This document shows, piece by piece, positions 36,140-46,239 of a stretch of 64,000 nucleotides of DNA. The notes below the pieces were generated by a model. That model was not told the origin of the DNA. It searched no databases and saw only the letters and a program-made list of their open reading frames with translations. Within the stretch, counting starts at the first letter, position 1. Each line of letters begins with the position of its first letter. The stretch is taken from assembly GCA_003290165.1 (NCBI GenBank), contig QNQO01000528.1, positions 248,001 through 312,000 of the forward strand, in the 5' to 3' direction. This DNA is from Berberis thunbergii. Its lineage: Eukaryota; Streptophyta; Magnoliopsida; Ranunculales; Berberidaceae. Position numbers and translations under genes: made by a program.

Positions 36140-36441
36140 ATCTCAACTTTCTGAATCATAAATGTTTATTGGCCCAAATTTGTTATCTTCTATTGGTTGA
36201 TTTGTTTCTTTGTTCTCTTGTTCATTTGTTTCTCCCATTAGTTCATTTGTTTCTATATTTTCTTGTTCATTTTCAATTATATAACTAATCACCGATGGTG
36301 GATTTATTTCTTCTTCAACATTTGATGTTGAACCCTCTTTTTTACTAGGTATAAATTTATCAAGAGATCTTGCTAATGATTTAACAAGTTCTTTTTCTTT
36401 TGTTTTCTTTTTTCAAAACCTGACTTATATTTTCTAGGCAT
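36140..36441 (-). pseudogene. hAT transposase, N-terminal fragment, frameshifted
   Basis: Minus-strand ATG at about 36441: MPRKYKSGFEKRKQKKK, then a one-base frame change in the A-rich run, then ELVKSLARSLDKFIPSKKE and later FGPINIYD, ending at a stop. 'SGxEKRKKK...LDKFI' and 'NIYD' are characteristic of the N-terminus of TTF-zinc-finger hAT transposases in plants. Only ~100 codons remain. Confidence 0.7.
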
Positions 36442-36645
36442 CGTTGTGACCAAAAGCAAGAAACAAATCAAACAACCACAAATTACAATAAGAAAGAAAC
36501 ATAAATTACAGCAACAAAAGATTTATGAATTAGTACAAAATCAATTGATATGAGATCCTAATTTCACAAATCAATTTTGGACTCACTATACTGAATTTCA
36601 CAAGTTGTCCTCTACAAACATCCAAACAAAACAATACATATAAAT

Positions 36646-37255
36646 CAATGTTCTAAAAATCGACCTAGGCGCTAGAAGGTAGAAAACTGCCCAGATTCAT
36701 GGTTGGACGGGTTCTGGGCAGTCTGGGTGGGTCTAGGCGGTTTAGGCGGGTCTAGGCGAGGTCTGGGCAGCCTAGGTGGTATGGGCGATTTATTTTTTTA
36801 ATAAGGCTAATTGTGTTCTTATTTTATTTTTCTTTCCTCTTTTTTAGAAATAAACTATTTAACTGTTTTTTATTCAGTATATGTCTAATTGTAGCAAAGA
36901 ATCTATCGGTACCGATTTTACTAATGTAGATTTTATCAAAAATGACTGAGGTTATTCATGCAATTTGAAGAAAAATAAAAGATTAGGTTTGGATATTTGT
37001 CCACGAATTCAATTTTATATAAAGTGCCCATCATGACCAACTTCAGTCATTTGAGTTTTAATAAATTTTGTTCATGATTGTTAATTTTCATATTTTTAAA
37101 TTTTGCATATATATCTTGGCATTAAATTGGATGTAATTGATAAATTATTATGCTTAACTTTTGTAAATTATTAAAATTATAATACAAAACATAAGACCGC
37201 CTAGGTCCCTGCTCGCCGTCCGCCCGCCTAACGCCTAGCGCTTTTTAGAACACTG
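36646..37255. mobile_element. Non-autonomous hAT-type MITE, copy B (610 bp)
   Basis: The ends caatgttctaaaaatcg and (complement) cagtgttctaaaaagcg are inverted repeats. A 7/8 duplication flanks it (atataaat 36638-36645, atttaaat 37256-37263). Subterminal GGGTCTAGGCGG-type motifs. Same family as 2336-3310. Confidence 0.85.
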
Positions 37256-38219
37256 ATTTAAATATAATTAAAATCTATTAAAATTCACTAGTACGAATTA
37301 ATCTTTGTTCAAAAATATTAAAAATTTACTATATAATCTATGAAACTTGCACTTTCTCTTTCTTTAGTCAGTGGCATTTTTTTTATTCTCACATCAACTT
37401 TGTTCAAATTCACAAAGACAAATGACTTTCTTTACGAATCACAGAACAAAAGATGAAGTTGGATTTATCGAATCAAAACAAGGTTTAGTCATTTAGAATT
37501 AGAGAGAATAAAGAAAGAAAAAATTAATTAGATAGGGAAGAGGAGAGGCGGATTGCGTGGAGAAGAAAAAGAGGAGTCGCAATCATTAATGCGCGTGTTT
37601 TCTATTGTGTTTAATCGTTTACGTAAAGTAGCGAGTGTTTTATCTATTTGTATTCTAAATAAATGAATTTTTGGATTATAATTTAATTTTGAGATAATAT
37701 ATATAGGGCTTTGCGAAATGGAGGCCGTAGGCAACCGCTGAGATCGCCCATGCCCAGGGACGACCCTGAGGTGCATTACAAAGTTTGGTGGTTAACAATT
37801 TGAAAACTTCACCACCATCCAAGCAATAAATCACGAGCCTTCTAAAGATAATAATGATTAATTTTTTATATTTATGGAAATGAGGAATTAACCTAGAAAA
37901 TGAGAACGGGCAGGGGTGAGCTATATATTCATACCTATATATAAGATGTGCTTAGAATTGAAAATGCACAAATTGTATTGGTGTGAAATGCTAGTTTTCA
38001 GGTAAAATTGGACTTATGCCTGCATTTTTTTTGTTACGATGATAAATCTAAAATTCATGAAATAATAATGATATCTTTTATACCAAAGTTCAATAAAATT
38101 TAACATAAACCTTCAAATTCCAAAGTACAGTCCCGTAAAAGATTTGAAAAGGTCATCAACATGAGTTAGAAACCAATTGCATAACCAGGCTAGGTATTCC
38201 GCAAACCATACAGAGTTCT

Positions 38220-38390
38220 GCCAAAGGGGTTGTGGTCGAGTGGTTAAGGACGTGTGGATTTAGTCCCCAAGTCCTTGCTTCAAGACCCGCTGGAGGCATC
38301 TTTATTTCAGGGTGATGTTAGACCGGTAGGTCGCATCTCGTGAATAGGTTACGGATCCTATACTAAAACCGGCTCAACTTCCAAAAAAAA
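38220..38390 (+). mobile_element. tRNA-derived SINE, full length
   Basis: A box tgtggtcgagtgg (38231-38243), B box gcttcaagaccc (38277-38288), A-rich 3' end. An exact 17-bp duplication (aaaccatacagagttct) lies at 38203-38219 and 38391-38407. The 3' half resembles the SINE at 12395-12576 (shared 'taggtcgcatct.gt' and 'ggatcctata'). Confidence 0.93.
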
Positions 38391-39061
38391 AAACCATACA
38401 GAGTTCTCATTGACAAAAAAAAACCATAAATAATTGTTTTAACCGCGGTAGAATGACAAATACGATGCAATTTTTTGCATATTTAGTTGATCATAATATT
38501 TATTTTAATAATTTGTTTAAAATAAAAGTCAAACCCTGGTTTCTTTCCACTCACAAACCTTCACAATATGCTCCACCCCATCTCCTAGTTCACTCATGAA
38601 GGACCAAAATTGGTCTTGAAGTCAATGTTTCATCCAATCATTTCTATTTTCAAATGAAACTAATAGTTAAAATAAATAAATCTCAGGTCATTGTTCTACC
38701 AAATCATTTCTATTTTTGAATTTAAAATAGAAAATATTAATGTCAAATGTGAAATTGATCTGCTGAAGGAAGTCCGATGTGGAAATTTTGGCATTCGTAC
38801 ACTACTACTTAAGTTGAAATGATTTCAATTTCTTTCAATATCCCATTGGTGTAATGATAGTATTTAATTTTTTTTATTCTTATGGAAATGAAAAACTAAC
38901 TTTGAAATTGAAAAAAGGGCTGTGTGAGTTATGATGCCTTCCAAAAACTATAAAAACGTATATATAGACATGTGAGATATTGCTTAACATCATTTAGACA
39001 TGAAAAATACTCAAATTGTATTTGTGTGAGATGAAAATATATATTTTTATTTTCTATCTAA

Positions 39062-39378
39062 TTGTGTGTTTGGTTGCATGGAATCCTATGTCGAAAAATC
39101 ATGAGGGAACTACTTAAATTTAAACTAATTTAATGTTCACTCACCAATCCACCATTAAATTTTGTAAATAGCAGTAATAATAAAAGTCTCATAAACATGA
39201 TATTTTAGGGAAACAAGGAATGTGATTCTTATTTTCAATCGAGACTTTCATTTCCACCATTGATTACAAAATTTAATTATGAAGTGGCGAGTGAACCTCA
39301 AATTAGCTTAGAATTAGGTGGTCCCCTTATGAGTTCTCATGACATAGGATTCTATACAACCAAAATACAAACACACCC
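39062..39378. mobile_element. Tourist-type (PIF/Harbinger) MITE, 317 bp
   Basis: Long imperfect inverted ends (~110 bp), left tip ttgtgtgtttggttgcat and right tip (complement) gggtgtgtttgtattttgg. The 3-bp duplication TAA on both sides (39059-39061, 39379-39381) is diagnostic of the superfamily. There is no transposase. Confidence 0.8.
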
Positions 39379-39520
39379 TAAGTTCAATAAAATTAACACA
39401 AACCTTCAAATTTCAAAGTATATTAAGGAAGAAGATTTGAAAAAAATCATCAACATAATTTAGGAACCAAATGTATAACTAGGCTAAGTATTCCCTTAAA
39501 CCATACAGAGATCTCATTGA

Positions 39521-40828
39521 CTAACGATATAAGTAAAATATCGATATCAAGATGCATATCAACAATATTCATTTGTTTCCAAATAGCTTGACGGCTAATA
39601 ATCTCATAATATTTAATCCAGCGTGATTTATTTATTTATTTACCATTTGATCTATAGAACTTAATATTCAAACGGCGATTCTAAAATAAACGCAACTCTG
39701 AGTTCTCCTCCATCGACTATATGGAAAAGAATATACGAGATAGCAAATTGAATTTGTAAAAAAATTGATAGAGATGGGAAACTCGACAAAGAATAGATTA
39801 GCAATTTTGGGGGCAATTCAAGTATTACTAACATTTATTTCTTAGAAGAAAACCAACTTGTGTAGCAAACAAATACAACCCTGTTGTTTGGGTCCAATTC
39901 CTATATACTCGCCTCAGTGGGCTTGGTTCTATCTCTTTTGGGCTGGATCAGATTGAGTGCTCATTTGGGCCGCTTCATTCTATAAACGAGATCATCATGC
40001 TACGTGTACGGGGTAGATTACAAGCAGTTTTGTGTATCATTAGCCCTTATTTTGAAAACTAATTGAGTTTAGCACTCATTTTCTGACAGAACTGTTAAGT
40101 CCACGCAATTGACTGGTTAAGACTAATTTTTAGACAATTTTACCCTAAAACCCAAAATTGCTCCACTCCCTCATTTTTTTTTCTCTTCTTTCATCCTGGA
40201 ACACCTCTTCTTTCTGCCGATAGGAATCCCACCCCCAAATCACAACCCCCATTGCCGCCACCACCTCAATATATCGTGAATGTATCTCATTATATCCAGG
40301 AAAAACAACTTATAATTCAAGGCTTAGAGCTAAGCGAAAAACATCAAGAAATTCTCCTTAAAACTTCAGTGGCAACTACTCTCATTAATACTCCAAATGC
40401 AACACCTCAATTAAACCTCCAAATTTTATGCCCAATTTCCTCTTCAAGCCAAATACTCCAATCTTTCAACTTAAACGAAATCCCAAAGACTTCGAGTCTG
40501 ATCAAATAATCAACTTGATTTTATCATCTCGAAGTTTTTCCAGCTAGAAATCTTGACATATTGGTCATGAACAGTAGTCATCTGCCTATATACAATAGAG
40601 ATAGTTGTTCAGAGTCGCATCCAGCTGTGATATTCATTCCACAAACTTGAACGAGTTGATTATGGATAAAACTTCAAAAATTTCACACGAGTTCTTCCTA
40701 CAAAAGCTGAAATATAAGTATTAAGCACAAACTATGTGCTTTGTCGTTAATGGTAACGGTGGAGACAGAGAAGAAGAAGAAACTCAAGATGATGTGTTGT
40801 GATGATGGTGGGACTGAAATACAAGACG
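39521..40828. other. Intergenic DNA, no recognisable gene
   Basis: The 85-residue frame at 40252-40509 is not recognised and lacks flanking splice or promoter evidence. Confidence 0.4.
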
Positions 40829-41764
40829 TGTCAGACTCTCAGTAACTCAACATAGATCAACCAGCGTGTTGGTGCATACATGTGCGTGCATGGGTTGGAT
40901 GTACGTGAAGGCATGTGTGTGCAAAGTTGTTAGACGAAGATTGCAATGCTTTGTTGGACGGATCCAATGGATCCAAGTGAAGAATATAATCAGACTCTAG
41001 TGGTGGGGGGATGATCAAGTACGGATGTTGGATTACTTTGTGCCATGGATAATGTCAGAGCAATGTTCATATTTTGTTTATGTTACTTTTACTTTTATGT
41101 TTTGTATGGATTGGTTTTGTACAAGAGCTTTGCCCGTTAAACGTGTGCTTGTATTGGTCTTGTAAGGGTGATTGTAATAAAAATGTATGTCGAAGTCAGT
41201 GTAGTAGGAATGCCTAGGTCAAGGGTGATCTAGTGGGCATTTCTAATGGTCACAATCCCCAATGTTCCGCTTTGAAAATGCCCAAATGCTTAGCATCTAT
41301 ATTAGCAGGAAGATGTCCCCTGAGTCCGCGCTAAGGTGGATGCAGAGTCAATACATGTGATGAAATGTATTGGTTAGTTAGGTTTGTTTGGTGGCAAATG
41401 CTTGGTTGACACATGGATTAGATAGTTATTGCAGAGTTTGAATGATGTAGCCATTTTATAAGGCATTTGTGATGATGAGAAGTATGTGAGTTTGTAAGAG
41501 CAAACTTGTGTAGAACACAACTTGCTAGAGTAATTTGTGAGATCTTGTAACTTGTTCAAATTGAGTCGGTGCTTGTACATCAAGGCAATAACTTATGAGA
41601 TTTATCCCAAATATTCTAGGTAATGCATTTCCCGTTGGTTTAATTATATGCAAAGAACTATAATTATAGGGTTGAAACTAAGTGGGAACCTTAGTTGCTT
41701 CATAGGGTGTAATCAAAGCAAAGAAAATTCGAGTAGAACTTGCCTAATCACCAACTCTGTGACA
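40829..41764 (+). repeat. 5' LTR of the gag-only element
   Basis: 936 bp beginning tgtcagactctcagtaac and ending tgtgaca, directly followed by the primer site. Confidence 0.85.
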
Positions 41765-41833
41765 AGTAGTATCAGAGCAACATTAGATTCAAAGGGAAGG
41801 TAAGCAAAAGTTTTGGGAAAGTTTATTCACTGA

Positions 41834-43005
41834 TGGCAGGAGGTACAAGATCTGCAGTAGATGCTTTGTTGGAGTGGGTCTCTCAGTTAGAACGAAATGT
41901 TGAAAATGGCATGCAACATCCAACGAATGATGCAAAAGGATCTAGAATGCGATGATGCAGCAAGTCAAGATCTTTGGTAAGATGATTGCTGATCTAGATA
42001 CAAAATGAGAGACTAGGTTCGAGGATGCTATGGTAGAGATGCAGACATTGGCCACATTTTGCATGGGCACAATCTCAAATTTCGAGACTGAAATTTTGGT
42101 GTTAAAGAGGGTTGTTGTGATGATTCCTCAAGGGCAAAGGGGTTTGCCCAGATAAAAAGTTAGAATTCCATAACCCAAGTCCTTCAAGGAGATAAGAGTG
42201 TCAAAGAACTGAAATTTTCATATGGGGTATGGAGCAGTATTTCAAGACTGTCCACACCTCTGATGAAGAGCAAGTCGGTATTGCAAACATGTATCTCATT
42301 GAAGATGAAAAATTATGGTGGCGCGCACGTTTTGATGGTGATGTTGCATCGGGTAGACATCTGATCAAGACATGGGAGACAATGAGGAAGGAATTGAGGG
42401 ACCAATTTCTGCCCACGAATATTTCATGGGTGGCCAGGGAGTCGTTGAGGAAGTTGAGGCATGCCGGATCAGTGCAGGACTATGTTAAACAATTATCTTC
42501 ACTCATGGTGGATGTTAGCAATATCAGTGATGATGAAAAGTTGTTCAATTTCGTTGCTGAACTTCAATTTTGGACACATACATAGTTCCATATAGGCTTA
42601 GTGTCAAGGATCTGCCACAAGCATTGGTTGTTGTGGATGGCTTGGTGGATAACAGGGTGGTTCAAGAATCATCAAAGGGTGGACTAGGCAAGAAGTTTGA
42701 CAAGGGAAAGAAAATGTTCACACTCTAGGGATGATTGTGGGAAAGAAAAGGGACAGACTAGCACAAATGTAATGACTGATGGAGGGAAAGGGAATACCAC
42801 ACAGTCTAAAATAGGATGTTTCATATGTGGAGGACCATGTAGTGCGAGGGATTGTCCAAGAAAAGAAAGGGTGGCAACACTATTGCTTGAGGAAGCGGAA
42901 GGCTCGTATACAAATGTTGTGCATCCTAGACTCACTGGGATCAGGATGATCAATGAGTCTGATGTTGAAGCCTCGTTGAAGATGTCGAGCAAGTTTAGTG
43001 GGTGA
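41834..43005 (+). pseudogene. Retrotransposon gag, degraded
   Basis: It starts MAGGTRSAVDALLEW at 41834 and is broken by a stop (TGA ~41954) and several frame changes up to 42229. It continues with the conserved gag block MEQYFKTVHTSDEEQVG, LWWRARFDG, W..MRKELRDQF and a nucleocapsid knuckle near 42820-42857. In that knuckle, CFICGGPCSARDC, a Cys stands where the family has His. After 42585 another frame change occurs. It encodes the RNA-packaging capsid protein in intact relatives. Confidence 0.85.
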
Positions 43006-43007
43006 TT

Positions 43008-44352
43008 TGTGAGACCCTCAGTAATTCAACCTAGATCAATCAGCGTGTTGATGCATATATGTGCGTGCATGGGCTGGATGTACGTGAAGGCATGTGTGTG
43101 CAAAGTTTCTAGACGAAGATTGCAAGGCTTTGTTGGACAGATCCGAGTGAAGAATACAGTCATGCTCTAGTGGGGAGTGATCAAGTACGGATGTTGGATC
43201 ACTTTGTGCCATGGATGGTGTCAGAGCAATGTTCATTTTATGTTACCTTTACTTGTATGCTTTGTATGGATTGGTTGTGTACAAGGGCTTTGCCCATTAA
43301 CAGGTGTTTGTAAGGTTCTTGTAAGGGTGATTGCAATGAAAATGTAGGTCGAAGTCAGTGTAGTAAAGAATGCCTAGGTCAAGGGTGATCTAGTGGGCAT
43401 TCCTGATGGTCTCAATTCCCCAATGTTTCGTTTTGAAAAATGCTCAAATGCTTAGCATCAATATTAGGGGGAAGATGTCTCTTGAGTTTGTGCCAAGGTG
43501 GATGCAGAGTCAGTGCATGACCAAGGCAGAGCCAATGCATGGCCATGACATGCCATGGCTAAGGCATGCTTGAGAACAACTTGGGATCACTTGAGGATGG
43601 ATGGGATGATCGATGGACTGACTAGACATGCATGGAACACGTGCCAAATGTGAGGCACATTAGCTTACTGATCGATTGACATACCAAGGATCGTGCATAC
43701 TTGCATGATGCATGCTCAGTGTATGCATGGATAGCTGACAGCACTTGGATGTTGGACCATGCGTGGGTGGGCTCACGCATGGATGGTGGTGCGTAGTGAT
43801 GGACTGATGACGGACTATTGGGCATCATAGTAGAGCATGGATGCTCACATCATTGGGCCCAGTACGGATGTTGGACCAGGTTTGCGAGCTTGATTTGAAT
43901 GTTTGAATGCAAGAGGACTTGCATTTGAACATGTGATGAAATGTGTTGGTTAAGTTAGTGTGTTTGGTGGCAAATGATTGGTTGACACATGGATTAGATA
44001 GTTACTGCAAAGTTTGAATGATTAGCCATTTTATTAGGCATTTGTGAGGATGAGAGATATATGAGTTTGTAGGAGCAAACTTGTGTAGAACACAGATTGC
44101 TAGAGTAATTTGTGAGATCTTATAACTTGTTTAAATTGAGGCAGTGCTCATACATCAAGGCAATAAACTAAGAGATTTATCCCAAATATTCTATGTGTGT
44201 AGTGCATATCTTGTTGGTTTAATTGTATGCAAACAACTATAATTATATAGATGAAACTAAGTAGGAACCTTAGTTGCGTCACAGGTAGTAATCAAAGTAA
44301 AGAAAAATTTGAGTAGAACTTGCCTAATTACTGACCCTGTGAGGCTGTGACA
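43008..44352 (+). repeat. 3' LTR of the gag-only element, with 414-bp extra segment
   Basis: It aligns with the 5' LTR except for 43516-43929, which lies between two 'catg' tetramers. Confidence 0.8.
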
Positions 44353-45762
44353 TGGTTAGACCAATGTTTAATGTATGCTTAAACATTATTTAGGCATGGA
44401 ACATCTCAAATTGTATTTATATGAGATATTAATTTCAGAAAATGATTGTAGCAAAATTTAATTGTTGGAAATGAACCTTTGAAATAAGTTACAGTAGTTA
44501 AAGACTGTTTTTTTATGCTGAGTTACAGTAGAACTTTGCGTTACATATAAAATTGTTGAGTCATCCATTCCCTTCAATATCTCCTTTGTTATGAATAAAG
44601 TTTCATGTAGTTAAAGACTTTTTTATGCTGAGTATGAACATAAGAAAATAGTAAAAGAATGTCAAAGAGCTCAATCATTCTAAAGATAAATTGCCAAATT
44701 GGGAAGACATGAAGTGCTTCATTTGTGTGAAGTATAACAGTTAGGGCAAGTACCCAAGCCTTTATACACAGTATATGAATAAGTTCTAGTTAAAGCCTAC
44801 ATATACTAGGCACTTGATCAATGTGTAATGTATGCTTAAACATTATTTAGGCATGGAACATCTCAAATTGTATTTGTATGAAATACTAGTTTCAGAACAT
44901 AATTATAGCAAAATTTAATTGTTGGAAATTAACCTTTGAAATAAGTTCATTCGAGTTTAATGTACAGCACTTGATCAAATTTCAAATTACAGCTTCTCGT
45001 CAAGAATTGAAGAAGGGTCATCAACATATATAATTTAGGAACTGATTTAGCAAAATGGTTTCTCATTCTCTAATTGTAGCATTATTTCCAGTTACATATA
45101 CAAATCACATGGGCAAGGAAACATACCAATGGCGGTGCTCTGTTTCAATATCGCGACTTCAGTTCAAAATGCCTTAATAGCCATGCTGAAATGATGTACA
45201 TTTATGATTTTCTTGGCTCTTGATACTACAGTTGTTTTAAATTGGTTTTCTGCATTTCTGGCTTAATCGATTGATAGTTAAATTTAGTTTGTTCCCAAAT
45301 TTAAACAAGTAGCATAGGAATCCAACTATTTTCAAGTTTTGTTTATTTATTTGATCTGACAGGACTCTGAAATTCAACATGCTTAAAGAAAATTATGGCA
45401 TTTTGAGTTCATCCACTGTCAACTGGTTATCGAAAAGATAAAGCTAGAATTGAATTTGAAAGAGATTGAAAACTTGAGAAAGAACATCAATATAAGAAGC
45501 ATTTCAAGTATAATTGACATTGATTTCTTATTGCTGAAATACAAACCACACCCACTTTATTGACCAAACAAACTTGTTTACATACTCCATGTATTACCAA
45601 AAGAATATCAATGGAAGCCACTGATTTAGTGTAGCTAGCTACAACACTAAAATGCTTCCATCGGTCCTTCTCTCGATCTATTGATCTTTCATTCTGTGTG
45701 AACTCAACTGATCTGCAACACTAATACTAGTACTACTATTAAGACTCTTAAATAACTCTATA
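44353..45762. other. Intergenic DNA with dispersed repeat fragments; 3' flank of the STIG1-like gene
   Basis: Two partial copies of the 37.8/38.9-kb repeat (about 44353-44480, 44815-45060) share 'taatgtatgcttaaacatta' almost identically. 'gtagttaaagact.tttttatgctgag' also occurs twice (44486, 44606). No gene. Confidence 0.5.
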
Positions 45763-46239
45763 TCAAGCATACCCACAAGTTCCATACTCACATTTAAGCC
45801 CGGAAGCACATTTAACGCCACATTTGCCACAGTTATTGACATTATATGCAACATTTACGCAGTACCCCTTGCAGCAAAGCTGACCAAAACCACATTTGTG
45901 TCCACAGACTCCACAGTTATTACGATCTCCAAGTACATTACGACAATGGCTCTTGCAACATTGTAGTAGTCCAGTCCCATTGTTCACTGGTACACCATAG
46001 CAAATGTTTTTGAATGAGGATGTGGCATCACATTGTGCACCCTTCTTGATCTTCTTAGGCGGCTTGGACAAGGCCATTGTTCGGACGCTAGAACCATAGG
46101 CTTGGGTGTCCACAAGGTACTCTTCACCTTCTTCGATGTCCGGGGAGTAGATGGCTTCAGAGGTGTGTAGGATGAAGAGCAAAGGCAGGATGGTAATAGA
46201 GAGAATGGTAGCAAGTTTGAGCAATGTGTTGGGTGCCAT
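45763..46239 (-). CDS. STIG1-like stigma-specific Cys-rich secreted protein
   Basis: Single-exon gene, 158 residues from the ATG at 46237-46239 (minus). Residues 1-~27 (MAPNTLLKLATILSITILPL...) are a signal peptide, then an acidic spacer (SPDIEEGEEYL), a basic stretch (KPPKKIKKG), then a STIG1 domain with 16 cysteines arranged in CC, CxxC and C..C repeats (e.g. CGVCGHKCGFGQLCC, CGKCGVKCASGLKC). Family members are secreted; the founding member acts at the stigma/pollen-tube interface and others influence redox and reproductive traits. An in-frame ATG 46 codons upstream is not chosen because it would bury the signal peptide. No lesions; intact length fits the family. Confidence 0.93.
   Translation of the reverse strand: MAPNTLLKLATILSITILPLLFILHTSEAIYSPDIEEGEEYLVDTQAYGSSVRTMALSKPPKKIKKGAQCDATSSFKNICYGVPVNNGTGLLQCCKSHCRNVLGDRNNCGVCGHKCGFGQLCCKGYCVNVAYNVNNCGKCGVKCASGLKCEYGTCGYA

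Larger units (their letters stand above)
35909..37768 (-). mobile_element. Internally deleted hAT transposon (host of a nested MITE)
   Basis: An exact 8-bp duplication aggtgcat lies at 35901-35908 and 37769-37776. The right end reads on the minus strand cagggtcgtccctgggc and the left end contains caggggctccgggc, the usual TIR style of this plant hAT group. On the minus strand the order is TIR, 5' leader, (nested MITE 36646-37255), start of a transposase frame, then abruptly the other TIR. The transposase core and dimerisation domain are missing. Confidence 0.75.
37840..39520. repeat. Two copies of a dispersed AT-rich repeat
   Basis: Copy 1 (about 37840-38220) and copy 2 (about 38860-39520) share 'ttatggaaatga', 'caaattgtatt.gtgtgaaatg/agatg', 'aagttcaataaaa', 'ccttcaaatt' and 'aaaccatacagag'. 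Further partial copies lie at about 44350-44480 and 44815-45060. Copy 1 received a SINE at its end and copy 2 a Tourist MITE. No coding potential. Confidence 0.6.
40829..44352 (+). mobile_element. Gag-only (non-autonomous) Ty3/gypsy-type LTR retrotransposon
   Basis: The 5' LTR is 40829-41764 and the 3' LTR about 43008-44352. A Met-tRNA-type primer site (agtatcagagc) is at ~41768. The ~1.24-kb interior holds a decayed gag and then runs straight into the 3' LTR with no protease, RT, RNase H or integrase. Such elements need enzymes from relatives. The 3' LTR carries 414 bp that the 5' LTR lacks. No target-site duplication could be confirmed, and the exact 3' edge is uncertain by ~10 bp. Confidence 0.85.
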
